NCBI GenBank assembly: GCA_034433995.1
Contig: DAOTZU010000266.1
Span: 1 to 7,037 of the forward strand
Origin: DAOTZU01 sp034433995
Lineage (GTDB): Bacteria > Chloroflexota > Anaerolineae > UBA1429
Reading direction: 5' to 3'
DNA length: 7,037 nucleotides
In this document: piece after piece, positions 1 to 6,861 of the stretch
Layout: each line of letters opens with the position of its first letter
How positions within the stretch are numbered: position 1 is the stretch's first letter
The notes under the pieces: model-generated
What the model saw: only the letters and a program-made list of their open reading frames with translations
Databases searched by the model: none
What the model was told of the DNA's origin: nothing
Made by a program: the position numbers and the translations under genes

Positions 1-1511
1 TTGCCGGGCAGGATGATATACCAGTATGGCGAGACGGCGCTGTTGCCGATGAACTCGACGTTCTTGAACATCTCTGCATACTCGGTGGGGTCTTTGACGT
101 CCTTCATCATCAGCGGCCCCGTCGGCGTATAGCCCCGTAGGTACAGGCCATCCTGCCAGATCTGGTAGCCCTTGGGCGAAAGCCAGAAGTAGAGGAAATC
201 CAGGGCCAGATCGGTCTGGGCCTGGGCCTTTTGGATCAGGCAGATGTACTCGCCCGTGGCCGATTCGGAGGTGCGGATGGGCCCATCCACCAGGTCATCC
301 ACCATGCCGGGGTTGTTGAAGGTGCCCCACTGGAAAGGCGCGATCTTGGTATCCGGCGAGATCTTTAATTGCTGCCGGCGCACCTCGTCCAGGGCCTTCA
401 TGTCGTTGACCAGCGAGGGGATGGACCACAGGCCGTCGAGGAGCATGGCCGCCTTCTGCTGGAGGAAGGTGACATAGGGCTGGGTGTTGACGTACAGATC
501 CTCGATGGCCGAATGAGGCCAGATCTCCTGCCAATGGCCCATCATGGTGGGCAGTTCATCCGTCTTGTCGAAGCGCAGCTTGCCATCCCTGATGGCCTTG
601 AACCAACGGGCGGCGTTAAAGGTGTAGCGGATGTTGCCCATGGGCTCCTTGGGGTCGTACTTCCATTTGCCGTCGGTCTCGGGGTTGTAGCACCAATCGC
701 CCGGCTTGGCCCCGCCGATCTCGTAGCGTTCGTTGCGGAAGAACTGGTCCAGGTAAGCGGCGCCTTGCCACTGGTTCAAGCCGGTCACCCAGGTGAGGGC
801 AGCGGGGGTGATGCCGGCCTTTTTGAGTTTGGTGCAGACGTCCACAAACTCGGGCCAGCTCTTGGGCGGGGTGACTCCGGCCTTGGCAAAGAGGTCCTTG
901 TTGTAGAACCAGCCGATGTGCACGCCCCGGGTGGCCAGCAAGTAACGTTGGTTGGCGCCCCAGCGGCCCTCGAAAAAGTCCCAATCCAGATCCTCGTCCC
1001 ACGGGCGGCCGGAGTAGGGGTTGATGGATTTGCGGTACTTGTCGAAATCCACGTACTTGCCGTAGGATTTGACATAGTTCCCCGAGACGATGTCCAGGGC
1101 CACCGGCTCGGCCGCCAATTGGGTGCCCAGCCAGGTGGTGTAATCGCCGCCCTCCGGGGGGCCTTCCCATTTGATCTGCACGTTGGGATGCATATCCCTA
1201 TAGGCCGAGGAGAGGCGGTCGCGGGCCACGTCGTGGCGGGGGGACATGGTGCCGGTGACGGCGACGGTGACGGTGCCCTTGAATTTGTCGGGCACGGGCG
1301 TCGCCGTGACCACCTTCTCCACCTGCTTCTCCACCACTTTGGTGACCTCTTTGGGTTTCTCGACCTCGACGATCTTGGTGACCTCCTTCTCCCTCTCCAC
1401 CACCTTGGTCACCTCGACGACCTTGGGCTGGCAAGCGGCCAACAGCGCGGCCGCAGTGCCGGCGCCCAAGAAGCGCAACAACGACCGACGCGAAACCTTA
1501 GCAGGCGACAT
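1..1511 (-). CDS. ABC transporter sugar-binding lipoprotein (family 1 extracellular solute-binding protein), C-terminus beyond the window
   Basis: This protein probably captures a sugar or oligosaccharide outside the membrane and hands it to an ABC importer. The frame is open from an ATG at 1511 to the left edge, giving 503 residues without a stop, so the gene is partial at its 3' end. The N-terminus has a Tat-like motif (SRRSLLRFLG, residues 7-16), a short hydrophobic stretch and a lipobox LAAC with the lipidation cysteine at residue 27. A Lys/Glu/Val-rich repeated linker (about 30-68) leads to the mature domain, which starts near FKGTVTVAV. Family-1 hallmarks include WFYNKDLFAKAGV with a following PKSWPEF, and AAMLLDGLW later on. 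The start is supported by AAAGGAG nine bases upstream. Permease genes would be expected to follow past the left edge. The ligand cannot be read from sequence; the nearby xylB makes a xylose-type sugar one option. The family call is secure and the substrate is not. Confidence 0.93.
   Translation of the reverse strand, partial: MSPAKVSRRSLLRFLGAGTAAALLAACQPKVVEVTKVVEREKEVTKIVEVEKPKEVTKVVEKQVEKVVTATPVPDKFKGTVTVAVTGTMSPRHDVARDRLSSAYRDMHPNVQIKWEGPPEGGDYTTWLGTQLAAEPVALDIVSGNYVKSYGKYVDFDKYRKSINPYSGRPWDEDLDWDFFEGRWGANQRYLLATRGVHIGWFYNKDLFAKAGVTPPKSWPEFVDVCTKLKKAGITPAALTWVTGLNQWQGAAYLDQFFRNERYEIGGAKPGDWCYNPETDGKWKYDPKEPMGNIRYTFNAARWFKAIRDGKLRFDKTDELPTMMGHWQEIWPHSAIEDLYVNTQPYVTFLQQKAAMLLDGLWSIPSLVNDMKALDEVRRQQLKISPDTKIAPFQWGTFNNPGMVDDLVDGPIRTSESATGEYICLIQKAQAQTDLALDFLYFWLSPKGYQIWQDGLYLRGYTPTGPLMMKDVKDPTEYAEMFKNVEFIGNSAVSPYWYIILPG
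1314..1415 (-). repeat. Degenerate tandem repeat encoding the EVTK/VVE linker of the lipoprotein
   Basis: Residues 33-66 of the binding lipoprotein contain three diverged units: EVTKVVEREK, EVTKIVEVEKPK and a third starting EVTKVVEKQV. Each unit is about 10-12 residues (30-36 bases). The segment sits directly after the lipidated cysteine and before the globular domain, so it is probably a charged extended or helical spacer lifting the binding domain off the membrane. From memory, similar V/E/K repeats are frequent in Chloroflexota binding lipoproteins. At DNA level the repeats are imperfect, with synonymous changes, so they look maintained rather than newly duplicated. Confidence 0.7.
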
Positions 1512-1520
1512 GGGAACTTG

Positions 1521-1527
1521 CTCCTTT
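1521..1527 (-). promoter_or_regulatory. Ribosome binding site of the sugar-binding lipoprotein gene
   Basis: On the minus strand AAAGGAG lies nine bases before the ATG at 1511. It fixes the start just ahead of the Tat/lipoprotein signal peptide. Confidence 0.75.
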
Positions 1528-1620
1528 CCTTGTCCTCAGACGAGATTTATGCAACAGCCACAGTGCCCTCGCAAACGAGCTTACCTTTGCCGGTATCTTG
1601 CCTCCTTTCAGCGCACATCC

Positions 1621-1641
1621 ATAGGCGTGGGGAACGCCTAT
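1621..1641. promoter_or_regulatory. Perfect 8-bp inverted repeat in the divergent control region, possible operator
   Basis: The arms ATAGGCGT (1621-1628) and ACGCCTAT (1634-1641) are exact reverse complements separated by five bases. The site lies 18 bases upstream of the predicted plus-strand -35 element. It is also about 40-60 bases downstream of the predicted minus-strand transcription start, so it could bind a dimeric regulator acting on both genes. It could instead fold as a hairpin in the leader RNA of the lipoprotein gene. It has no following T-tract on either strand, which argues against a terminator. The binding protein is unknown. Confidence 0.5.
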
Positions 1642-1658
1642 ACAAGCACTCGGTCCCC

Positions 1659-1686
1659 TTGCCATCCTGGGCCTTTCGATTACAAT
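1659..1686 (+). promoter_or_regulatory. Predicted sigma-70-type promoter of the regulator gene
   Basis: TTGCCA (1659-1664) and TACAAT (1681-1686) are separated by 16 bases, close to the housekeeping consensus. Transcription would start near 1693, about 70 bases before the ATG at 1761. Its -10 element lies within a few bases of the minus-strand -10 element, so the two divergent promoters would compete for polymerase. Confidence 0.5.
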
Positions 1687-1689
1687 AGC

Positions 1690-1695
1690 ATTATA
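1690..1695 (-). promoter_or_regulatory. Predicted -10 element for the lipoprotein gene
   Basis: The minus strand reads a perfect TATAAT here. No good -35 is found at 17 bases; the nearest candidate is TTGGCG (1722-1717) at a long 21-base spacing. If used, transcription would start near 1683, giving a leader of about 170 bases before the ATG at 1511. That leader contains the 8-bp inverted repeat and an unused AAAGGAGG (1608-1601) with no start codon after it. I did not recognise a known riboswitch in it. Confidence 0.4.
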
Positions 1696-1760
1696 GCGGT
1701 TTTGGGCCGCTGTGCGCGCCAACTTGTGCCATAAAGTGACAACGGTGGGCCTCGCTGACG

Positions 1761-2975
1761 ATGATGGATGAGGAACTGGTGGGCCAGGTGCGTCTGGCCC
1801 TGGAGCATCTGGATGATCCCCTTTACCTGGAGACCCTGCCCCTGGCCAGGCGCTTGAGCGCCGCTGCCGGGGCCAAGGGCCTCTCCCAGGGGCAAGCCTT
1901 GCGCCGCGCCCTGCGGCTGGCCATCGCCGCTCTGGATCCCGCCCAAGACGACGCGCCTGGCCAGGTGCCGGCGCGCTCGTATCAGGTGTTGTACCGCTTT
2001 GCCATTACCCGCCAGCCGATGCTGGCCATCGCCCATCAGTTGGGCATCAGCCCCCGGCAAGGCTACCGCGACCTGCGCCTGGCCACCGAGGCCCTGGCCC
2101 AAGTGGTGTGCGATCTCTTGCTGGAGACCGCGCCGGAGGGCGAGCTCCCGCCGGAGCGATCCACCCCACGGAGCGAGCAGGTGCGCCAAGAACTGGAACA
2201 GTTGGCCGAGACGGCCACGGTGGAGCGGGTGGATCTCGCCGGCGTGATCCGCGACGCGGTGGACAAGGCCGCCTACCTGGCCCAGCGGAAAGGGATAGCC
2301 CTGGAACTTGCGTTGGATGTGGCCGGCTGTGAGGTGTTGACCCATCGGGTGATGCTCGGTCAGGCGCTGCTCAATCTCTTGAGCCACATTATCGCCGTGC
2401 ACGAGGGGCCCCGGTTGGTGGTGGATGCCCATGTCGAGGGAGATCAGGTGGTGATCTCTTGCGCCTACGCACACCGCGCCGGGCCGGAACTCTTGGATCC
2501 GCAGGGCCCTTATGCCATAGCGCAAGAGCTTTTGCGCACGCTGCATTTCGCTTGCGCAATGACCGAGGCCGGCCGTGCCCATCGAGCCGTGGTGCGCATC
2601 CCCCTCGCCCGGGAGCATCACATCCTGATCGTGGACGACAACCGGGGCCTCATCGCCCTGTTCACCAGCTACTTGCGGCAGCTTCCCTATCGCGTATCCG
2701 GCGCCACCAGCGCCGCCGAGGCGTTGGAGCTGTTGGAGCATGCCCGCCCCGACATCGTGATCCTAGATGTGATGATGCCCGAGCGCGACGGCTGGGAAGT
2801 ATTGGAGCGCTTGCGCGCCCAAGGGGGCGCCCAGCGGCCTTATGTGATCGTCTGCTCCATCATCAACGATCCCCAGTTGGCCCTGGCCCTGGGCGCCGAC
2901 GCCTTTTTGAGCAAACCGGTGAGCCGCGGCCAGCTCCTTCAGGCCATCGAAGGGGCCTTTTCCTCGGCCAGGTAA
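1761..2975 (+). CDS. Response regulator with predicted N-terminal HTH, degenerate histidine-kinase-type ATPase region and C-terminal receiver domain
   Basis: This 404-residue soluble protein probably relays a two-component signal. Residues about 75-118 look like a sigma-region-4-type helix-turn-helix (LAIAHQLGISPRQGYRDL), suggesting DNA binding. Residues about 140-283 resemble the end of a kinase dimerisation region plus a HATPase fold: QALLNLLSHI (201-210) matches an N-box, but no DxGxG ATP-binding motif follows, so catalysis is unlikely. Residues 287-402 are a complete receiver: acidic pair D292/D293, phosphoacceptor D336 in ILDVMMP, S366, and K385 in FLSKPVS. There is no signal peptide or TM segment. 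The start is uncertain between ATG codons at 1761 and 1764, with only a weak GGTGGG upstream. The gene diverges from the lipoprotein gene and converges on the hybrid kinase, its most likely phosphodonor by position. The receiver is certain, the ATPase-like region likely and the HTH moderately sure. Target genes are unknown. Confidence 0.88.
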   Translation: MMDEELVGQVRLALEHLDDPLYLETLPLARRLSAAAGAKGLSQGQALRRALRLAIAALDPAQDDAPGQVPARSYQVLYRFAITRQPMLAIAHQLGISPRQGYRDLRLATEALAQVVCDLLLETAPEGELPPERSTPRSEQVRQELEQLAETATVERVDLAGVIRDAVDKAAYLAQRKGIALELALDVAGCEVLTHRVMLGQALLNLLSHIIAVHEGPRLVVDAHVEGDQVVISCAYAHRAGPELLDPQGPYAIAQELLRTLHFACAMTEAGRAHRAVVRIPLAREHHILIVDDNRGLIALFTSYLRQLPYRVSGATSAAEALELLEHARPDIVILDVMMPERDGWEVLERLRAQGGAQRPYVIVCSIINDPQLALALGADAFLSKPVSRGQLLQAIEGAFSSAR

Positions 2976-5119
2976 TCCGGCTGGACGACCTCCAGCGCGG
3001 CATTGAGCAACCGCATGAGGGTGCCGGTGGAAAGGCCCTGACTCTGGCTCAGGGTCAAGTGTCCTCCACGGCGGCGCAGGGCTTCCTCGGCGTAGCTGGT
3101 CGCCGTCAGGGCCACGATCCAGGTCTTGCGCAATTGTGGGTCGCGATGGATGGCCTCTACCACGGCGAACCCATCCATCTCTGGCATCAACAGGTCTAGG
3201 AGGATCACGTCGGGCCGCGCCGTGTGGGCCAGACGCAAGGCTTCCGCCCCTCCATAGGCCACAAAAACCTCCCTGGTCACCTCCATGGTGCCCAACATCC
3301 GGCTGATCAAGTTGACGAACCCCTGGTCATCGTCCACCACCAGCACCTTGCCGGGCCCCGGACAGTAACGGGCCAGCACGCTGCGCAGCATCTCGCGGGA
3401 GACGGGCTTGCTCAGGCAATCGTCCAGGCCGGCCGATTGTTGCAGCCAACTCAGACTGGGGATGGAGCAGCGCAACACCGGCACGCTGTAACGCGCACTC
3501 AATCTTCCTATGGGACCCAACCAATTCTGCCGCGGCGCATCGGGAGGCAAATTCACCACCACAGCCAGGGGATGATGGCTTTCGATCAATGCCTCGGCCT
3601 CATCCACATCCCGCGCCGCCAAGGTGGGGCGATTATCCAGGTAGCGGCTCAGCATGTCGGCGATGGAGGGATCGGGGTCCACGATCACCAGCGGGGCATC
3701 GCGAAAATCCAGCTTTTTCCGCGGCGGCAAGGGCTGCAACGTGGCCGTCTTGGGCAAGACTCCCGGCAGGGGCAGAGAGAAGTAAAAAGTGCTGCCCACC
3801 CCCAGTTGGCTGGTGGCCCACATCTCGCCGCCATGCAGCCGCACAAACTCGCGGCTGAGGGCCAAGCCCAGCCCCGCGCCCTCTCGGCGGCGCGGCCCAG
3901 AGTGGACCTGGGTGAACTTTTCAAAGATGTGTTCCAGCCGGTCCGCCGGGATGCCGATGCCCGTATCGCTGACGCTGACGACGACGGCCTCGGCGGTTTT
4001 CTCCACGCGTATGGTGATGGAGCCCTTGTCGGTGAAACGCACGGCGTTGTTCAATAGGTTGAGCAACACCTGGCGGATGCGGGTGCGGTCCATATAGATC
4101 TGGGGCAAATCCTCCGGCCACTGCACCGAGTAGCTCAGGCCTCTTTGGGCCAAAAGGGGCGCAATGGTATCCACCGCCTCGGCGATGACGGGCCGCGGAT
4201 TCAAAAGCTCGCGGAACATGGGCAGGCGGGCCGCATCGATGCGGGCCAGGTCAAGGACATCGTTGACCAAACTCTGCAAGTGGCGGCTGGCGCGATAGAT
4301 CTCGCCGATATCGCTGACCAGCTCCGGCGTCCAGCCCACGCCGGGATAGTTTTCGGGGCTGGCGTACATCATCTCGGCAAAGCCGACGATGAGGTTGAGG
4401 GGCGTGCGCAGTTCGTGGCTGACATTGGCCACGAACTGCTCCTTCAGCGCCCGGGCCTCGTCGGCCTGTTGGCGGGCGATGGCCAACTCGCGATTGGTGC
4501 GGGCCAGGCGGTCGGTGGCCTCGGTGAGGGCTATGAGGGTGCGGTTCAGGCGCTCTTGATGGGTGCGCAGATCGGCCATCAGCGCCGCCATCCGCTGCTG
4601 GCTGCTCCAAGCCCAGTGCAGTGCGGTATCCAACCCCCGCGAGGCGATCCAGGCCGTGGCCATGACCAGCCAGATGAGGACGATGGCCCAGATGGGCACC
4701 ACGCCTCCGGGGCGCAGGGCCAGGAGGACGCCCGTCTCCAGCACCGCCGCCGCTATCCCGTGGAGCGGGCTGAGGGCGAACCCGGCGATGACGATGAGCA
4801 CGGTATAATAGGGCGCAGCGGGATGGGCCAAAAGGCGCAGCGCCAGGACCAGGCTGAGGGTGGGGCCGAGGAGCAGGAGCCCCTGGGCCACGTTGGGCAA
4901 GCGCTGGCGCAGGAAATAGATCGCCAGGCCGGCAAGGGTGAGCGAGGCGAACACCACCAGGGGCCAAGGTTGGTCGGTATCCTCCAAAAAGGCGCCCCAA
5001 GGGATGATGCTGACCAGCATCAACACCACACCAAAGCGCTGCAAGGAATCTGTGCGGATGGCCTCAATATCCAAGCGCAGCTCGCGCCGCATGGTCTTGT
5101 CGGCAGGTGCTTTCATCAC
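2939..5119 (-). CDS. Membrane hybrid histidine kinase with two C-terminal receiver domains
   Basis: This 726-residue inner-membrane sensor kinase would autophosphorylate on histidine and pass phosphate to a receiver. About six hydrophobic segments (roughly 28-46, 52-70, 77-97, 104-118, 120-136, 141-160) leave almost no extracellular loop, so the signal is probably sensed in or near the membrane. A coiled coil (about 175-225) leads to the HisKA domain, with H235 in NVSHELRTP. The ATPase domain is complete: NLLNNA (353-358), DTGIGIP (385-391), IFEKF (398-402) and GAGLGL (414-419). Receiver 1 (about 475-585) has N523 in place of the phosphoacceptor Asp but keeps K571. Receiver 2 (about 588-712) has D596-D598 and D642 in LLDLLMPEMDG but lacks the conserved Lys-Pro. 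The start is GTG 5119 or ATG 5116, both within reach of AGGAGG. The stop overlaps the convergent regulator gene. The ligand is unknown. Confidence 0.93.
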   Translation of the reverse strand: MMKAPADKTMRRELRLDIEAIRTDSLQRFGVVLMLVSIIPWGAFLEDTDQPWPLVVFASLTLAGLAIYFLRQRLPNVAQGLLLLGPTLSLVLALRLLAHPAAPYYTVLIVIAGFALSPLHGIAAAVLETGVLLALRPGGVVPIWAIVLIWLVMATAWIASRGLDTALHWAWSSQQRMAALMADLRTHQERLNRTLIALTEATDRLARTNRELAIARQQADEARALKEQFVANVSHELRTPLNLIVGFAEMMYASPENYPGVGWTPELVSDIGEIYRASRHLQSLVNDVLDLARIDAARLPMFRELLNPRPVIAEAVDTIAPLLAQRGLSYSVQWPEDLPQIYMDRTRIRQVLLNLLNNAVRFTDKGSITIRVEKTAEAVVVSVSDTGIGIPADRLEHIFEKFTQVHSGPRRREGAGLGLALSREFVRLHGGEMWATSQLGVGSTFYFSLPLPGVLPKTATLQPLPPRKKLDFRDAPLVIVDPDPSIADMLSRYLDNRPTLAARDVDEAEALIESHHPLAVVVNLPPDAPRQNWLGPIGRLSARYSVPVLRCSIPSLSWLQQSAGLDDCLSKPVSREMLRSVLARYCPGPGKVLVVDDDQGFVNLISRMLGTMEVTREVFVAYGGAEALRLAHTARPDVILLDLLMPEMDGFAVVEAIHRDPQLRKTWIVALTATSYAEEALRRRGGHLTLSQSQGLSTGTLMRLLNAALEVVQPDYLAEEKAPSMA

Positions 5120-5127
5120 GCAACGCT

Positions 5128-5133
5128 CCTCCT
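5128..5133 (-). promoter_or_regulatory. Ribosome binding site of the hybrid kinase gene
   Basis: The minus strand reads AGGAGG here, eight bases before GTG 5119 and eleven before ATG 5116, so it does not settle which start is used. It begins only about 14 bases after the downstream arm of the terminator-like hairpin ends, leaving no room for a separate promoter in between. Confidence 0.7.
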
Positions 5134-5147
5134 AGCCCGAAAACAAC

Positions 5148-5187
5148 ACGCCCAAGAGATCGGCCGCCGGGCCGGATCCTTGGGCGT
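5148..5187 (-). terminator. Terminator-like hairpin between xylB and the hybrid kinase
   Basis: The arms ACGCCCAAG (5148-5156) and CTTGGGCGT (5179-5187) are perfect 9-bp reverse complements. Inside them GATC pairs with GATC and GGCC with GGCC, with single-base bulges and a four-base loop, giving a long GC-rich stem. On the minus strand the stem is followed by GTTGTTTT, an interrupted T-tract, as expected for an intrinsic terminator after xylB. On the plus strand only three T follow. The kinase gene begins right after it, so it may act as a partial terminator or attenuator. Confidence 0.6.
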
Positions 5188-5190
5188 TTC

Positions 5191-5211
5191 CCTTGCCGCC
5201 GGCAAGGCGGC
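5191..5211. other. Second GC-rich inverted repeat downstream of xylB
   Basis: CCTTGCC (5191-5197) and GGCAAGG (5201-5207) are reverse complements around three bases. An alternative pairing is GCCGCC (5195-5200) with GGCGGC (5206-5211). The two foldings exclude each other. It lies 15 bases after the xylB stop and four bases from the terminator-like hairpin, and could protect the xylB mRNA 3' end or tune termination. Confidence 0.45.
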
Positions 5212-5225
5212 GTCATACAAACATC

Positions 5226-6758
5226 TTACCCTTGGCCGATGACGGCCACCGCGTCAAAGGCCGGCTTCAGGGCACGATAGAGGGAACGATAGACCGGATA
5301 ATACTCGTTATACATGGCCTGGTTTTCGGCGATGGGATCCACATGCTCCACGATCTTGACCGTGGCCGCGCAGGCCTCGGGGACGCTGGCAAAGAGCCCC
5401 GTGCCCACCCCGGCCAAGAGGGCCGCGCCGTAGGCCGTGCTATCGGTGACGTTGACGGTGACCAGCTCTGTGCCAAAGACATCGGCCAAGATCTGCCGCC
5501 AACGCAAGCTGCGCGCCCCTCCGCCCACCGCCCGCACTTGCTGGATAGGGATGGCCAGGTCACGGAAGAGCTCGATGGAATCGCGCAGGCTGTAGGCCAC
5601 GCCCTCCAACACGGCGCGCACCATGTGGCGCTTGTCATGGCGCAGGGTGAGGCCAAAGAAGGTACCCCGGGCATTGGGATCGGGATAGGGCGTGCGCTCG
5701 CCGGTGAGATAGGGCAAAAAGATCAGCCCTTCGCAGCCCGCCGGCGCGTTGGCCGCCTCGGCATCCAAAATCTCGTACGTCGAGACCCCGCTCAAAGCGG
5801 CCACGTTCTTTTCGGCCAGGCCCAAGGTATCCCGCAGCCAGCGTAACGACCCGCCCGCCGAGAGGGTGACGCCCATCACGTGCCATTTGCCGGGCACGGC
5901 GTGGCAGAAGGTGTGCAGACGGCCCTCCGGATCGCGGCTGGGGGTCTCGGTGTAGGCAAAGACCACCCCGGAGGTCCCCAGGGTGACGGAGACCAGCCCA
6001 GGCTCCACGATCCCCGTGCCCACGGCACTGGTGGCTTGGTCGCCGGCCCCGCCCACCACAGGCAAACCGACGGGCAACCCGGTCAGCTCGGCCACCTCGG
6101 CGGTGATCTTGCCCGTCACCTCCGGCGATTCGACGCACTTGGGCATCCATTCGGCGGGGATGGCCAGCTCCTCCAGGACCGTGGTGCTCCAGCGGCGCTG
6201 GCTCACGTCCAGGAGGACGGTGCCGGAGGCGTCCGAGACTTCGGTGGCGTACACGCCGGTGAGGCGATAGCGGATGTAATCCTTGGGCAGGAGCACCTTG
6301 GCCGCGCGGGCGTAAACCTCCGGCTCGTTCTCCCGTGTCCAGATGATCTTGGGGGCGGTGAACCCAGGCAGCGCCGGGTTCAAGGTAAGCTCCAAAAAAC
6401 GTTCGCGTCCCACGGTGTTCATGATCCATTCGCATTGGGCCGCGGTGCGCTGGTCGTTCCACATGATACAGCGCCGTAACACCTTCCCCTGAGCGTCCAG
6501 CATCACCATGCCGTGCATCTGCCCGGTGAGGCCGATGCCCAGGATCTGGGTGGGGTTGATGCGCGCGCTCTTTAACACCTCACGGATGGATTTGACCGTG
6601 GCTTGCCACCAATCCTCCGGGTCCTGCTCCGCCCACTGGGGCCGGGGCGTGTACATGGGATATTCGGCGGTGTAGCTCGCCACCACATCGCCGGTGTCGG
6701 TGATGAGCAGGGTTTTGGTCCCCGTCGTGCCCACGTCGATCCCGATGAGATAGGCCAT
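5226..6758 (-). CDS. xylB: Xylulokinase (FGGY carbohydrate kinase)
   Basis: The enzyme phosphorylates D-xylulose with ATP to D-xylulose 5-phosphate, which enters the pentose phosphate pathway, in the cytoplasm. The 510-residue product matches the family's usual length (about 480-510). It opens with the phosphate-binding motif IGIDVGTTGTK (residues 5-15). The substrate-binding GQMHG is at 79-83, MWNDQR at 99-104, and the probable catalytic base is D240 in GGAGDQ, equivalent to Asp233 of E. coli XylB. GTSG follows at 261-264, GERTPYPDP at 353-361, the second FGGY signature near 369-389, and the nucleotide-binding VGGGARS at 411-417. All key residues are present. The ATG at 6758 is chosen because AGGAGG lies six bases upstream and the family motif begins at residue 5; the frame stays open to 6980 but that extension has no family match. 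No isomerase gene (xylA) is in the window. GQMHG and overall similarity favour xylulose over glycerol or ribulose. Confidence 0.96.
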   Translation of the reverse strand: MAYLIGIDVGTTGTKTLLITDTGDVVASYTAEYPMYTPRPQWAEQDPEDWWQATVKSIREVLKSARINPTQILGIGLTGQMHGMVMLDAQGKVLRRCIMWNDQRTAAQCEWIMNTVGRERFLELTLNPALPGFTAPKIIWTRENEPEVYARAAKVLLPKDYIRYRLTGVYATEVSDASGTVLLDVSQRRWSTTVLEELAIPAEWMPKCVESPEVTGKITAEVAELTGLPVGLPVVGGAGDQATSAVGTGIVEPGLVSVTLGTSGVVFAYTETPSRDPEGRLHTFCHAVPGKWHVMGVTLSAGGSLRWLRDTLGLAEKNVAALSGVSTYEILDAEAANAPAGCEGLIFLPYLTGERTPYPDPNARGTFFGLTLRHDKRHMVRAVLEGVAYSLRDSIELFRDLAIPIQQVRAVGGGARSLRWRQILADVFGTELVTVNVTDSTAYGAALLAGVGTGLFASVPEACAATVKIVEHVDPIAENQAMYNEYYPVYRSLYRALKPAFDAVAVIGQG

Positions 6759-6764
6759 GTTCCA

Positions 6765-6770
6765 CCTCCT
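6765..6770 (-). promoter_or_regulatory. Ribosome binding site of xylB
   Basis: The minus strand reads AGGAGG followed by a further TGG, six bases before the ATG at 6758. It is strong and decides the start against the longer open frame reaching 6980. Confidence 0.85.
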
Positions 6771-6861
6771 GCTGTGCAAATCTCCTGAGGATGATACCCT
6801 GATCGGGCCAGTATCGCAAGTTCCAGCTCGGCGCTCTCGGCGTGTGCTTCCGGTCCATCTC

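Noticed and set aside
1601..1608. AAAGGAGG on the minus strand as a ribosome binding site for a leader peptide
   Set aside because: No ATG, GTG or TTG follows within the usual distance, so no leader peptide can be supported.
1512..1683. Riboswitch in the leader of the lipoprotein gene
   Set aside because: The leader is long enough and has a hairpin, but I could not match it to the conserved core of any class I know.
369..1688. 439-residue plus-strand open frame opposite the lipoprotein gene
   Set aside because: It is antisense to a gene with a clear signal peptide, family motifs and ribosome binding site. The translation is low-complexity Gly/Leu/His/Val-rich, as GC-rich shadow frames are, and matches no family.
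1680..2741. 353-residue minus-strand open frame opposite the regulator gene
   Set aside because: It is rich in Gly, Gln, His and Leu with no recognisable domain, while the opposite strand encodes a receiver with all key residues.
4145..5242. 365-residue plus-strand open frame opposite the kinase N-terminal half
   Set aside because: It is a shadow of the HisKA and membrane region. Its composition is Gly/Gln/His/Asp-rich and no domain is visible.
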